Below are positions 17,176 through 26,370 of a stretch of 64,000 nucleotides of DNA, one piece after another; position 1 is the stretch's first letter, and the number at the start of each line of letters is the position of its first letter. Below the pieces are notes generated by a model that saw only the letters and a program-made list of their open reading frames with translations, had not been told where the DNA came from and ran no database searches. The position numbers were made by a program, and so were the translations under genes. The DNA comes from JBNAGF01 sp049801055 (GTDB lineage Bacteria; Pseudomonadota; Alphaproteobacteria; Rhodobacterales; Rhodobacteraceae): positions 1 to 64,000 of the forward strand of contig NZ_JBNAGF010000008.1 in the NCBI RefSeq assembly GCF_049801055.1, given 5' to 3'.

Positions 17176-18354
17176 TCAGGTTCGGGCTGGTGGTGTTGCC
17201 CGGGCGCGTGGTGGTGCATAGAATGCCGATTTAACGGGATTCAGGCGGGCCATTCTGGTCGTCCATTTGCCTTCTTCTAGTGTATAGATTTCCGCAGAAA
17301 GCCGGGTCGGGGATGCGCTGGCGTAGGGCATTCGCACATGAGCCAGAGCGATGTTGCGCTTGGCGGTTGGCGACCAGACCCCGGATGTGATGTGTCCGAC
17401 TTCCCGCTTGCGGCGGTTGTATATCAACGCCCCCTGAGCGGGTTTGAAGCCTTCAACATCGACCCGCATCAACAGAGATCTGGGCTGGTCGCGCCGTTTC
17501 AGCAGCGATCGGCGCCCGTTGAAATGGCCCTTCTGAAAGTCTACCAACCAGCCAAGTCCGAGTTCGAAGGGCGTCTGACCCCGATGCAAGCGTTCGGTGG
17601 CGTGGACGGGTTGGAAATCCACCCCGGCGGTCAGAAAACCGGCCTCGATCCGGGCGATGTTGACGGCCTCATAACCGATGGCACGCAGCCCCTTGTGTGC
17701 GCCGCCGGCCCAGATTCGATCCCAGAGCGGTTCGGCATGATCCCCCCCGCACCAAAGTTCATACCCCAGATCACCGGTGAAACCTGTTCTTGAAATCGTC
17801 AAACCCGGCTCAATCTCTGTCAGGTCAAAGGGCTTCAACCCACCGACGTCCAACCCCGCCGCCTCGAGAACGGCGAAAGATGTTGGCCCTTGCAGAGCGA
17901 GGCCCGCGATGCTGTGGCTTTCGTCCTGAACGATGACATCAAAACCGGCGGCAGCGTCCAGAAGCCAGTTCAGCATTGGTTCTTGGCAGCACAAGCGCCA
18001 AGTCCCATCGGTGAGATGGAACAAGGTCCCGTCGTCAATCACCATACCTTCTTCGTCGCACCAAACCGTATAGCCAACCCGCCCGACGCCGATCTTTCCC
18101 ACGTCGCGGGTGACGAGGCGGTTCAGCATCTCGACCCGCTCCGGACCACTCACCCGGTATTTGTGCATCGGAGAGATATCCAGCAGCGCGGACTGATTGC
18201 GCAGGGCGAAATACTCAAACTCCACACTGTCGAGGGTCGTCGGCGCGGCATAGCCAGCCCAGTCGTACCATCCATGAGCGCGGTTTTGTTCTTCCAGTTT
18301 CCGGTGGAATGGTCCGGGGATCAGCCCAAGCTTGGGGTCGGTAAAGATGCTCAT
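17176..18354 (-). CDS. GcvT-like tetrahydrofolate-dependent aminomethyltransferase
   Basis: This 392-aa protein is of the glycine-cleavage T / dimethylglycine dehydrogenase C-terminal family. Recognisable parts are DISPMHKYRVSGPERVEMLNRL, GRVGYTVWCDEEGMVIDDG (about 100) and SRTGFTGDLGYELW (about 199), then the C-terminal barrel with VGHITSGVWSPT. Such proteins move a one-carbon group from an N-methyl donor to tetrahydrofolate. The start at 18354 overlaps the FAD enzyme stop (TCAT, i.e. ATGA). No gcvH or gcvP is nearby, so it is not the housekeeping glycine cleavage T protein; with the FAD partners it probably acts in N-demethylation. Confidence 0.83.
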   Translation of the reverse strand: MSIFTDPKLGLIPGPFHRKLEEQNRAHGWYDWAGYAAPTTLDSVEFEYFALRNQSALLDISPMHKYRVSGPERVEMLNRLVTRDVGKIGVGRVGYTVWCDEEGMVIDDGTLFHLTDGTWRLCCQEPMLNWLLDAAAGFDVIVQDESHSIAGLALQGPTSFAVLEAAGLDVGGLKPFDLTEIEPGLTISRTGFTGDLGYELWCGGDHAEPLWDRIWAGGAHKGLRAIGYEAVNIARIEAGFLTAGVDFQPVHATERLHRGQTPFELGLGWLVDFQKGHFNGRRSLLKRRDQPRSLLMRVDVEGFKPAQGALIYNRRKREVGHITSGVWSPTAKRNIALAHVRMPYASASPTRLSAEIYTLEEGKWTTRMARLNPVKSAFYAPPRARATPPART

Positions 18355-19883
18355 CGTTGACCCTCCAACGCCGCCAACGCCGCGTTTCTCCCCGCCAGCC
18401 CCATGACGTCGCCGCCTGGATGGGTCGTTGCGCCGCACAGGAACAGACCTTTTGGCCCCATCGCATAGCGGCCAATTCCATTGGCCGGGCGCAGCGTCAA
18501 CAATTGATCCAGTGACATTTCGGCATGATGCCAATGGCCTCCGGGGGCGCCAGTCGCGGTTTCAATGAGGTCAGGAGTGATGACCTGCCGGTCTTTGACC
18601 AGATCGGAGAGGCCGGGCAGGGTGCGGTTCAATGTCTCCAGCGTAAGGCGGCCGAGGCGGTCTTGCTTCGCGTCCGTCCAGCCGCCCTCGATATCGGAGG
18701 GGGCGTATTGAACGATTGTAGACAACCAGTGCGACCCGTCGGATGAAACCGTTCGAACAGCCTCGATCACAGGAGCGTCCGACATTTCACGGTATTTCGC
18801 CGGGTTGAATGCTGTTTCCACGTATTCTGCCGACGGTGCGTACACCAGGCGGGATCCCGACAAATCAGCTGGCAGACCGGGTAGGGGGGCACCGTCCGGG
18901 AGCTTGAAGTTCACCTTGGCGGTCGTTCCGCGTGCCCGGATGTTACGGATACGACGAGATGCTTCGATGTCGAACATGCCCGTCCCAGTCAATCGGAATG
19001 TTTGTTGCGGAGCGATGCTGCTGAGGACCAGAGGCGCCCGTACCGTCTCACCGGTTGTCAGCTCAATGCCCGAAACGGAATCTCCTGTAGTCAGGATTCT
19101 CGATATCGTTGAGTCCGGCATCAGGACACAATCTGAGTCACTTGCAGCTTTGGCTAGAAGGTCAGTCACGGCGGACATCCCACCGTGGGGCAAAGAAACA
19201 ATTCCGCCATGCCCCAACCGATAGATCAGGTTGAACACGGTTCCGGGGGATCTCGGGCCGGCCGCTGCACCTCGCACGGCATCGGCCGCAAGAAGCCCGG
19301 CGATCTGACCATCGGGCAATTCATCCAGGATCAGGTCGTAGACATTGGACAACAAGATTTGCAGGAACCGCCGCATCTTTGGTTTGCCCAGTCTTTTCAG
19401 ACCCAAACCCAGTTTCGCCAACCGAAGAAGCTGGCTTAGCCCGTCGCGCGAGACCAAAGCGTGTGAACCGCCTGGTGGCGGTGCTTCGGCCAGTTGCCGC
19501 AGAAGTTCACCGTAACTGACAAGGCTATCCAACAGTGTTTTCAGAGCCTGAGACTCCGGGAGGGTGTTTCCGTCGATCGAACTGGCGCGCGACCCGTCAA
19601 CGACGATGTGCTGACCGTTATCGGATAATGAAACGGTTGCAACCGTTTGCCCTGAGAAAGCCGCATCTTGGCTGCTCAGCCCGATGTCCTTGAGGACGCG
19701 TGGGCTCAAATTGTAAAGAGAGTGGGCAAGCGGTGGGCCGCCATTCAAGGAATACGCGGCCATTCCCCCGAAATGGTCGGCTTGTTCAACAATGCAGACA
19801 CTCATGCCGCGCCGCGCCAGAATGGTCCCGGCGACCAGACCGTTGACGCCGCCGCCAACGACAATCGCATCATAGCGGCTCAT
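18351..19883 (-). CDS. Phytoene-dehydrogenase-like FAD oxidoreductase (second copy)
   Basis: This 510-aa FAD enzyme of the phytoene desaturase/PYROXD2 group has dinucleotide motif AIVVGGGVNGLVAGTILARR at residues about 5-24 and C-terminal FAD signature GLFLCGATTHPGGDVMGLAG. It is about as similar in layout to its upstream neighbour as expected of an ancient tandem duplicate; both end with the STHPGG/SSAHPGG-type motif. The start at 19883 overlaps the upstream stop (ATGA). The tight coupling suggests the two FAD proteins work as a pair. The substrate is unknown; carotenoid genes are absent, so carotenoid desaturation is unlikely. Confidence 0.8.
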   Translation of the reverse strand: MSRYDAIVVGGGVNGLVAGTILARRGMSVCIVEQADHFGGMAAYSLNGGPPLAHSLYNLSPRVLKDIGLSSQDAAFSGQTVATVSLSDNGQHIVVDGSRASSIDGNTLPESQALKTLLDSLVSYGELLRQLAEAPPPGGSHALVSRDGLSQLLRLAKLGLGLKRLGKPKMRRFLQILLSNVYDLILDELPDGQIAGLLAADAVRGAAAGPRSPGTVFNLIYRLGHGGIVSLPHGGMSAVTDLLAKAASDSDCVLMPDSTISRILTTGDSVSGIELTTGETVRAPLVLSSIAPQQTFRLTGTGMFDIEASRRIRNIRARGTTAKVNFKLPDGAPLPGLPADLSGSRLVYAPSAEYVETAFNPAKYREMSDAPVIEAVRTVSSDGSHWLSTIVQYAPSDIEGGWTDAKQDRLGRLTLETLNRTLPGLSDLVKDRQVITPDLIETATGAPGGHWHHAEMSLDQLLTLRPANGIGRYAMGPKGLFLCGATTHPGGDVMGLAGRNAALAALEGQR

Positions 19884-21517
19884 GCTGCATACCCCGTCAT
19901 TCGGCCGTGCTTGGTCTCGCGGCGCAGGATCGCGCGGGCCGCATTCGCTCCTGGAGCGCCCATTACGCCGCCGCCTGGATGGGCAGAGGATCCGCAAATG
20001 TAGAGCCCCTTGACCGGCAGTTCATACTGCGACCATCCCGGAACTGGCCGGTTGAAAAAGAGCTGGTCAAAAGTCAGTTCGCCCTGAAAGATATTGCCTT
20101 CTGTCAGGCCGACCTCGTTTTCGATTTCCAAAGGCGAGCGGACTTCCATATGGACCACGCGGTCCCGAATATCAGGGCAGGCAACAGTCATCTGATCCAG
20201 CACAGACTCTGACAGGGCCTTGCGTTGCGTAGTGCTCCAGTTGTCAGCGGACCTGACCCCGTTGAGCTCCAAGTCGTAAGGGGCATATTGCACGAATACG
20301 GTCATCATATGCGCCCCGGACGGGGCCATCGTCGGGTCGATCTGGCTGGGGATGAGCATGTCGACATAGGGCTTTTTTGACCATCGACCGGCTTTCCAGT
20401 CGTCATAGGCCCTTTCGAGCTCGAACAGGCTTTCGGATACATGCAGATCGCCCCGGAGAAAGCTTGCATGCTGTGGTGCCGCAGCAAAATCCGGAAACCT
20501 GTCAAGAGCGATGTTGAGCTTTGCGGAAGATCCCCGGATCTTGAAATTCTTCACAGCCTTTGTGAAATCTTCGGGCAATTCGGATTGCTCAATGTGATGC
20601 AGAACCGTCCGTTTGATATCCATGTTGGAGGCAACGACCGGAGCGTGAAACACCTTGCCATCCTCCAGCGCCACGCCCTGTACGCGGCCGTTCGTGCTGA
20701 GAATTTTTTCGACACCCGCGCCGGTGTGGATCGTCCCACCGTGGTCCTTAAAGGATGCAGCGATGGCATTGGAAATGGCTCCCATGCCGCCGCGTGCAAA
20801 ACCCCAGGCACCAATGCCGCCGTCAATGTCACCCATGTAGTGATGCAAAAGAACGTAGGCTGTTCCGGGAGAGTAGACACCAAGACCAGTGCCAATGATC
20901 CCGGAGCCGGCGAGGTGAGCCTTGATCAGATCGTTTTCGAAATGCTCGTCCAGAAAATCGCCGATGGACATCGTCCAGAACCGCAGAGTTTCGCCGAGTT
21001 CCCGGCTACCGAGGTCATGCGCCTTTTTGACCAGATAGGCCATTTCCGAAAGGTCGCGCGGGCGCAGGGATGTGGGGTCCGGGGCATCGCGTAGCAGGAA
21101 TGGACGAATGAACCGGCACTGCCGCATGATGGCTTGGGAATAGTTTTGATAGGCATCGGCATCGCGGGGAGAATGCCGCGTCATTTCACGCCTGAGCGCG
21201 TTATGGTCCGAGTAGTATGCGAAGTAGTCGCCGTCGCGGGTGAAACTTGCACCGCCCTCGTACGGGATGACCTGAAGCCCGTATTTGGGCAGGTCAAGAT
21301 CCCGCGCGATCTCGCGCCTGAGCAACGAACAGACATATGAGCAGTTCGAGTAAGTCCAGCCTTCGTGCAATGACCGGCTGACGGCGGCGCCTCCGATCCA
21401 ATCGTTCTTTTCAACCACAAGCACACGAAGCCCCGCACGGGCCAGATAGGCGGCGGTGGTCAGCCCGTTGTGGCCGGCACCAGCCACGATCACGTCATAT
21501 GTATCTTGATGTGTCAA
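19880..21517 (-). CDS. Phytoene-dehydrogenase-like FAD oxidoreductase (first copy)
   Basis: This 545-aa FAD-dependent oxidoreductase has the N-terminal motif VIVAGAGHNGLTTAAYLARA (about 9-28), the EKNDWIGGAAVSRS segment, and the C-terminal signature GLYICGSSAHPGGGVMGAPG (about 504-523). It belongs with PYROXD2-like proteins rather than true carotenoid desaturases. It is first in the minus operon and is preceded by a perfect 22-bp palindrome about 50 bp upstream, shared with a divergent TetR gene. It may oxidise the compound released by the upstream Rieske/oxidase locus, but this is inferred from neighbourhood only. Confidence 0.8.
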   Translation of the reverse strand: MTHQDTYDVIVAGAGHNGLTTAAYLARAGLRVLVVEKNDWIGGAAVSRSLHEGWTYSNCSYVCSLLRREIARDLDLPKYGLQVIPYEGGASFTRDGDYFAYYSDHNALRREMTRHSPRDADAYQNYSQAIMRQCRFIRPFLLRDAPDPTSLRPRDLSEMAYLVKKAHDLGSRELGETLRFWTMSIGDFLDEHFENDLIKAHLAGSGIIGTGLGVYSPGTAYVLLHHYMGDIDGGIGAWGFARGGMGAISNAIAASFKDHGGTIHTGAGVEKILSTNGRVQGVALEDGKVFHAPVVASNMDIKRTVLHHIEQSELPEDFTKAVKNFKIRGSSAKLNIALDRFPDFAAAPQHASFLRGDLHVSESLFELERAYDDWKAGRWSKKPYVDMLIPSQIDPTMAPSGAHMMTVFVQYAPYDLELNGVRSADNWSTTQRKALSESVLDQMTVACPDIRDRVVHMEVRSPLEIENEVGLTEGNIFQGELTFDQLFFNRPVPGWSQYELPVKGLYICGSSAHPGGGVMGAPGANAARAILRRETKHGRMTGYAA

Positions 21518-21567
21518 AACCCTGTTCCTTTGCCATTGGTTTACAGAGCCTATCTCGTTCCGTAAAG

Positions 21568-21589
21568 TTTATTTGAGCGCTCAAATAAA
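21568..21589. promoter_or_regulatory. Perfect 22-bp palindrome, TetR operator candidate
   Basis: The half site TTTATTTGAGC (21568-21578) is followed directly by its exact complement GCTCAAATAAA (21579-21589), with no mismatch in 22 bp. It sits in the 131-bp gap between the FAD operon (start 21517, minus) and the BetI-like regulator (start 21649, plus), about midway. This is the classic position and form of an operator controlling both genes. Confidence 0.85.
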
Positions 21590-21648
21590 TTTTGAACCGT
21601 TGACGCTGGTTTTCTGCAACCTGTAGATGGCGAAGCAGGCAGGAGGGT

Positions 21649-22293
21649 ATGAACTTGGCCGAGGCAGAACAGCGACGCCCCAGAAAAGAACGCAAAGGCA
21701 ACGCCGATCGCCGTCGGCGGCAACTTCTTGATGCGGCCCGTCGTTCGATTGTGGCGCACGGGCTGGCAAGAACGACGCTTGCGACCGTGGCGAACGAAGC
21801 CGGGCTTTCGCAAGGCGTTGCGGTTTTCTATTTCAAGTCCAAGGCAGGGCTTTTGACGGAAACCCTGCGGGATCTCTACCAGCGCTACGAAGATCACTGG
21901 ATGGCGGCGCTTGAAAATGCGGGCGCAGCACCGGGCGGCAGGTTGAAGGCGTTGATAAGGGCGGACTTTCATCCAGATGCCTGTGGAGCCGACGTGCTGC
22001 CTATCTGGTTCGCTTTCTGGGGCGAACTGCGATCGCAGGAACAATATCACGAGGTTGCTGAGCATTTTGAAATACGCAGGCGCGAAACCTTGCTGCGCAT
22101 TTGGCAGGATCTGCTACCCGAACAGGACGCCTTGTCGGCGAGCCAGATGGCAGAGTGGATGGAAACCTTGACCGACGGCTACTGGCAACGGCTTCATCTG
22201 GCACCCGGGAGCCTTGACAGAGCGGCAGCAGAAGCGGCCGCGTGGGGGTGTCTGGTTCGTCTGGTGCCCGAATTGCTTGCCGAGACGGCATAA
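21649..22293 (+). CDS. TetR-family regulator, BetI-like
   Basis: This 214-aa repressor has a helix-turn-helix at about residues 34-64 (LARTTLATVANEAGLSQGVA) and a BetI-type C-terminal domain containing LPIWFAFWGELRSQEQYHEV at about 122, very like the corresponding part of the regulator at 14113. AGGAGGG precedes the ATG by 1-3 nt. Divergence from the FAD operon over a perfect palindrome implies direct control of that operon and itself. Two BetI-like regulators within 8 kb suggest two linked stages of one pathway. The inducer is unknown. Confidence 0.87.
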   Translation: MNLAEAEQRRPRKERKGNADRRRRQLLDAARRSIVAHGLARTTLATVANEAGLSQGVAVFYFKSKAGLLTETLRDLYQRYEDHWMAALENAGAAPGGRLKALIRADFHPDACGADVLPIWFAFWGELRSQEQYHEVAEHFEIRRRETLLRIWQDLLPEQDALSASQMAEWMETLTDGYWQRLHLAPGSLDRAAAEAAAWGCLVRLVPELLAETA

Positions 22294-22320
22294 AGAGCGG
22301 AAGAAACCGGGCGCAATCTG

Positions 22321-23676
22321 ATGACGAACAAGCAGACGGAATTGTCGGGCCGGTTATCCTTGGGTGGGGTCAAACGCGAAACTCGTGATCTCGCCCGTCT
22401 CGGCTTTCCCATCGTGATATCCCTTGCCGCGGCAACCATGATCGGTGTTGTGGATACCGTGATGGTTGCCCCGCTCGGAACATTGCCCCTGGCAGCGGTG
22501 TCAATCACAACCTCGGTGCTGATCATATTTTATTCGGCCCTATACGGATTCGTGTCTGTGATCGGTGTCCGCATGGCCAGGGCATTTGGCGAAGGAAGCG
22601 GCGATGCCCTGTCCGTAGCGACCTGGGCCGGGGTCGCGGTCTCAGTTGGGCTCGGCTTGTTGGGAACAGCTGCAATGCTGGCGCTGAAGCCTGCACTTGG
22701 TTGGATCGGACAGCCACCGGAGGTTGTCGACCTTATCGGCGGATATTGGACTGCAATGAGCCTTTTGCTGGTCCCTTTTACAGTCTTCTACGCCCTGAAG
22801 GCCCTCTTTGATGCAATAGACAGGCCATGGCTTGGCGTTGGGCTGGCGTTTCTGGCGGTTGGCCTGAACATTCCGGCCAACTTCGTCCTAATCCACGGCC
22901 TTGGAGACTGGCCGGGCTTTGGCCTTTTGGGCGCGGGTCTGGCGAGCCTTTTGTCCGAAGTCGTTTCTCTGATTGGTGCCGTTGCCATTCTGATTTTGAT
23001 GCGGCGAAACGGGAGTGGGGTGATGCTCGCATTGCCCCGTTGGGGCGAGGTCCGAATCCAGTTGAAGGAAGGTTCGGTCATTTCGTTTGGATATGTGGCA
23101 GAGGGCGCGGCCTATTCGGTGGCTGGATTAATGATGGGGTGGTTCAGTGCCGAGGCGCTTGCCGCGCATCGGATTGTGTCTGCGGCAAGCGATGTTTTGT
23201 ACATGGTGCCGATGGGCGTTTCCATTGCCGTGTCGATCCGAGTGGCTCAGACCATTGGTGGCGACGAACGGGAGAAACTGACGGAGATCGGCTTGGCGTC
23301 ACTGTTGGTCATCGTCTCTTGGATGAGCCTTGTTGTGGTAATGATCCTCGTTGGCCGTGAGCCTGTATCAGCAAGCCTGTCATCGGACCCAAAGGTTGTA
23401 TCTCTTGCAGTCTCCATGTTTCTGGTGATCGCTGCAATGCAGATTGCCGATGGCATTCAGGGAACCATGCTGGGGGCGTCTCGCGGTATGATGGATAACC
23501 GTGTGCCAGTTGTGATTACGCTTGTTGCTTATTGGGTGGTGGCATTGCCAATCGGGTATGCGCTGGGGTTCAATTTCGGGTTTGGGCCCAACGGCATCTG
23601 GATTGGATATGGCATTGGTCTTGCCATGGCGGCTGCGGCATTGACTTACCGGTTTTTTGGCAAGGCGCGCGTCTAA
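22321..23676 (+). CDS. MATE-family multidrug/toxin efflux transporter
   Basis: This 451-aa membrane protein has twelve predicted hydrophobic segments in two six-helix halves, beginning LARLGFPIVISLAAATMIGVV at about 24 (in part) and containing the VDTVMVAPLGTLPLAAVS segment typical of MATE proteins. It would export a cationic or amphipathic compound using a Na+ or H+ gradient. It starts 27 bp after the TetR gene and is likely co-transcribed with it, so export may be regulated with the FAD operon. The substrate is unknown. Confidence 0.87.
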   Translation: MTNKQTELSGRLSLGGVKRETRDLARLGFPIVISLAAATMIGVVDTVMVAPLGTLPLAAVSITTSVLIIFYSALYGFVSVIGVRMARAFGEGSGDALSVATWAGVAVSVGLGLLGTAAMLALKPALGWIGQPPEVVDLIGGYWTAMSLLLVPFTVFYALKALFDAIDRPWLGVGLAFLAVGLNIPANFVLIHGLGDWPGFGLLGAGLASLLSEVVSLIGAVAILILMRRNGSGVMLALPRWGEVRIQLKEGSVISFGYVAEGAAYSVAGLMMGWFSAEALAAHRIVSAASDVLYMVPMGVSIAVSIRVAQTIGGDEREKLTEIGLASLLVIVSWMSLVVVMILVGREPVSASLSSDPKVVSLAVSMFLVIAAMQIADGIQGTMLGASRGMMDNRVPVVITLVAYWVVALPIGYALGFNFGFGPNGIWIGYGIGLAMAAAALTYRFFGKARV

Positions 23677-23802
23677 ACTTTTCCGCTGTGAGAACGGAGC
23701 GGTGCCGGGCGCGCGGGTTCGCGGAAACCACCCTGCAGGTGTCAGATCAGGCTTAAGTCTCAGCTCCGCTTGTGCCAAGTTCACGATCGGAGGAGGCACT
23801 CA

Positions 23803-25479
23803 ATGAATGCAGAACCGAACAATTCGGGCGACGGGATCAACATTTTGTTCATCATGTATGACCAGCTTCGTCACGATTATCTGAGCTGTGCCGGTCATCC
23901 ACACCTGCACACGCCAAACTTTGATCGGGTCGCCGCAAAGGGAGTGCGGTTCACCAACACCTATGTGCAATCGCCTATCTGCGGCGCATCCCGGATGAGC
24001 TTTTACACCGGCCGCTATGCCTCTTCGCATGGGGCGCAGTGGAACGGGTTCCCGCTGCGGGTTGGCGAGCAGACGCTGGGGGATCACCTGCGGCGAGAAG
24101 GTATGGATTGCTGGCTGATCGGAAAGACCCACATGAAAGCCGATGCCGAGGGAATGGAGCGGCTGGGCTTGAGCCCCGACAGCGTGATCGGCGCTAGGCA
24201 GGCCGAATGCGGCTTTGATACTTGGATCCGGGATGACGGGCTCTGGGCTGAAGGGCCGGACGGGTTCTATGACGAGAAACGGTCTCCCTACAACGAGTAT
24301 CTAAAGTCAAAAGGATACCCGTCGGAAAATCCGTGGTCGGATTTTGCCAATGCCGGGATCGACGCCGAAGGCGACCTAGCTTCAGGTTGGATGTTCGCGA
24401 ATGCAGACAAACCTGCCAACATTCGAGAGCCGGACAGCGAAACTCCTTGGCTGACGCGCGAGACAATCGCCTTTATCGAGCAGGCCAAGGGGCCGTGGTG
24501 TGCACATGTCAGCTATATCAAGCCGCATTGGCCCTATATCGTCCCGGCTCCCTATCACGACATGTACGGACCGAACCATGTGCCGCAACCTGTTCGGCAT
24601 GACGTGGAACGCGAAGAACCGCACCCAGTTTTCGGGGCCTATATGAAGAACCGGATTGCTCAGGCCTTTCAACGTGAAGACGTGCGCAAAAAAGTTATCC
24701 CGGCGTATATGGGCCTAATCAAGCAATGCGATGATCAGCTTGGTGTATTGCTGGACTTTCTCGAGCAAACCGGGCGCATGCAGAGTACAATGATTGTCCT
24801 GACTTCGGATCACGGCGACTATCTGGGAGATCACTGGCTTGGGGAAAAGGACCTTTTTCACGAGCCCAGCGTCAAAATCCCTCTGATTATTTATGATCCT
24901 AGACGCGAGGCAGATAACACGCGTGGCACCACCTGCGAGGCACTCGTCGAATCCGTGGACCTTGCCGCGACATTCGTCGAAGCCGCTGGCGGCATGGTTC
25001 CCGACCACATTATCGAAGGGCGATCCTTGCTGCCTTGGCTCAGCGGGGAGAAGCCCGAGTGGCGGAGTTTTGCGATCAGTGAGTATGACTACTCGGCGAC
25101 ACCGCAATGTGTTGCACTTGGGTTGGAGCCACGCGACGCACGGCTCTTCATGGTGTTCGACGGGCGTTACAAACTGATCCACGCCGAAGGTGGGTTCCGA
25201 CCGATGCTATTCGATCTGGCCAAGGACCCCGAAGAGTTTCACGATCTGGCAAAAGGAACCGCACATCAGGCCGAGATCAGCCGGCTTTATGACCAGCTCG
25301 CACAATGGGGGCGGCGACTGGCGCAGCGGGTGACCCGGTCAGAGGACGACATCAGGGCAACGCGTGGCAAGTCGCTACGACGTGGTATTCTCCCGTTTCT
25401 CTACGATGGTTCCGAAGTGCCCGAAGAGTTAACGAACAAGTATCGCGGCTCGGCTCCACACGACTACTCGACTGAGTAA
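23803..25479 (+). CDS. Sulfatase (formylglycine-dependent, alkaline phosphatase fold)
   Basis: This 558-aa enzyme has the sulfatase signature CGASRMSFYTGR. Cys60 would become formylglycine (CxASR variant of CxPSR). The metal site is formed by ILFIMYDQLRHDYL near the N-terminus and LTSDHGDYLGDH at about 331. Overall it resembles choline-sulfatase and phosphonate-monoester-hydrolase-like enzymes. It has no signal peptide, so it is cytoplasmic, as choline sulfatase is. The start at 23803 has GGAGGAGG 8 nt upstream. It may release sulfate from a zwitterionic sulfate ester feeding the amine pathway; the maturation enzyme is not in the window. Confidence 0.88.
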   Translation: MNAEPNNSGDGINILFIMYDQLRHDYLSCAGHPHLHTPNFDRVAAKGVRFTNTYVQSPICGASRMSFYTGRYASSHGAQWNGFPLRVGEQTLGDHLRREGMDCWLIGKTHMKADAEGMERLGLSPDSVIGARQAECGFDTWIRDDGLWAEGPDGFYDEKRSPYNEYLKSKGYPSENPWSDFANAGIDAEGDLASGWMFANADKPANIREPDSETPWLTRETIAFIEQAKGPWCAHVSYIKPHWPYIVPAPYHDMYGPNHVPQPVRHDVEREEPHPVFGAYMKNRIAQAFQREDVRKKVIPAYMGLIKQCDDQLGVLLDFLEQTGRMQSTMIVLTSDHGDYLGDHWLGEKDLFHEPSVKIPLIIYDPRREADNTRGTTCEALVESVDLAATFVEAAGGMVPDHIIEGRSLLPWLSGEKPEWRSFAISEYDYSATPQCVALGLEPRDARLFMVFDGRYKLIHAEGGFRPMLFDLAKDPEEFHDLAKGTAHQAEISRLYDQLAQWGRRLAQRVTRSEDDIRATRGKSLRRGILPFLYDGSEVPEELTNKYRGSAPHDYSTE

Positions 25480-25802
25480 AAACGATAGGTCGAACTTCAG
25501 CGGGCAGATGGATTGGATCCATGATTCTAAGTCGAAAGCTGTCGGGAGCGGCACATTTTGTGAACAATCAGGGTCAGCGCGCGACATTGGTGCGTCTTTA
25601 GCGGGTCGGTTTCGCTGCTCAGCCTCTTCGTTGTGAAGCCGACGGGGCGAGCGAACAGATGTAGGAAACCCTGCCTGCAATGGGTTTTTATTGTCAATAA
25701 TGCATCACGGAAACCGGGGTTTGGACCCATTGGCAACCTTGACCTGCAGTCAGGGACAATGAACTGTCAGAAAGCAGTTCGCAGCGGGGGCGGAGAAGAA
25801 CA
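25480..25802. other. Gap between sulfatase and SxtJ-like gene
   Basis: In these 323 bases I see no gene with a plausible start and ribosome-binding site, no clear terminator and no RNA gene. It probably holds the promoter of the following three-gene cassette. Confidence 0.4.
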
Positions 25803-26207
25803 GTGGCGGTGGATAAGGCGACAATCGATGTCAAGATGGGGTCAGAACGGAGTTTTGGCTTCGTCTTTGCTGCGGTCTTTGCGATTATCGCAATTTACCC
25901 GGTGTTGCACGGCAACCCTCTGCGCGTCTGGGCGCTTGGAATTTCCGCCGTTTTCCTCGCCATCACGTTTTTGCGCCCGCAAGTGTTCGCCACACCCAAT
26001 CGGCTCTGGTTCAAGTTCGGTCTATTGCTGGGGGCAATCGTGTCTCCGATTGTGATGGCAGGGGTATTTTTCCTGGTGGTTACGCCGATTGGCCTTGTCA
26101 TGTCGCTGTTCCGCAAGGATCCGCTGGGCACCCACCCGGATCCCGAAGCACAATCCTATTGGGTCCAGCGGGAAACGCCGCTGCAACCCTTCCAACGTCA
26201 GTTTTAG
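25803..26207 (+). CDS. SxtJ-family membrane protein
   Basis: This 134-aa protein has two to three hydrophobic segments (GFVFAAVFAIIAIYPVLHG; WALGISAVFLAITFL; FGLLLGAIVSPIVMAGVFFL) and a hydrophilic tail ending in LGTHPDPEAQSYWVQRETPL. This is the pattern of SxtJ, a small membrane protein of unknown activity first named in saxitoxin clusters, where it sits beside SxtK and the carbamoyltransferase SxtI. The same neighbours follow here. The GTG at 25803 is preceded by GGAGAAG; the next GTG (25809) is an alternative. Function is unknown; association with carbamoylation is by context. Confidence 0.75.
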   Translation: MAVDKATIDVKMGSERSFGFVFAAVFAIIAIYPVLHGNPLRVWALGISAVFLAITFLRPQVFATPNRLWFKFGLLLGAIVSPIVMAGVFFLVVTPIGLVMSLFRKDPLGTHPDPEAQSYWVQRETPLQPFQRQF

Positions 26208-26216
26208 GTAATTTCA

Positions 26217-26369
26217 ATGTTGTCGCTTGTCTCTGAACTCTGGTCTTTCATGAAAGTCCGCAAGAAATTCTGGCTTGTGCCAATCCTTGTGGTTCTTGGT
26301 CTGTTTGGTGTCCTGATCGTCTTGGCGCAAGGCTCAGCTGTGGCTCCGTTCATTTACACGTTGTTCTAA
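26217..26369 (+). CDS. DUF5989/SxtK-like 50-aa membrane peptide
   Basis: This short gene runs from ATG 26217 to TAA 26367-26369 and encodes 50 residues. A charged start (MLSLVSELWSFMKVRKKFW) is followed by one strongly hydrophobic helix (LVPILVVLGLFGVLIVLAQG) and ends APFIYTLF. Small proteins of this form (DUF5989, SxtK) regularly accompany SxtJ and O-carbamoyltransferases. It lies 9 bp after the SxtJ-like stop and 1 bp before the carbamoyltransferase start, so all three must be co-translated. A membrane-docking role for the carbamoyltransferase is possible but untested. Confidence 0.8.
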   Translation: MLSLVSELWSFMKVRKKFWLVPILVVLGLFGVLIVLAQGSAVAPFIYTLF

Positions 26370-26370
26370 G

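Noticed and set aside
18351..21517. Carotenoid biosynthesis (phytoene desaturase pair)
   Set aside because: The two FAD proteins fit the PYROXD2-like branch better, and no crtB, crtE or other carotenoid genes are near.
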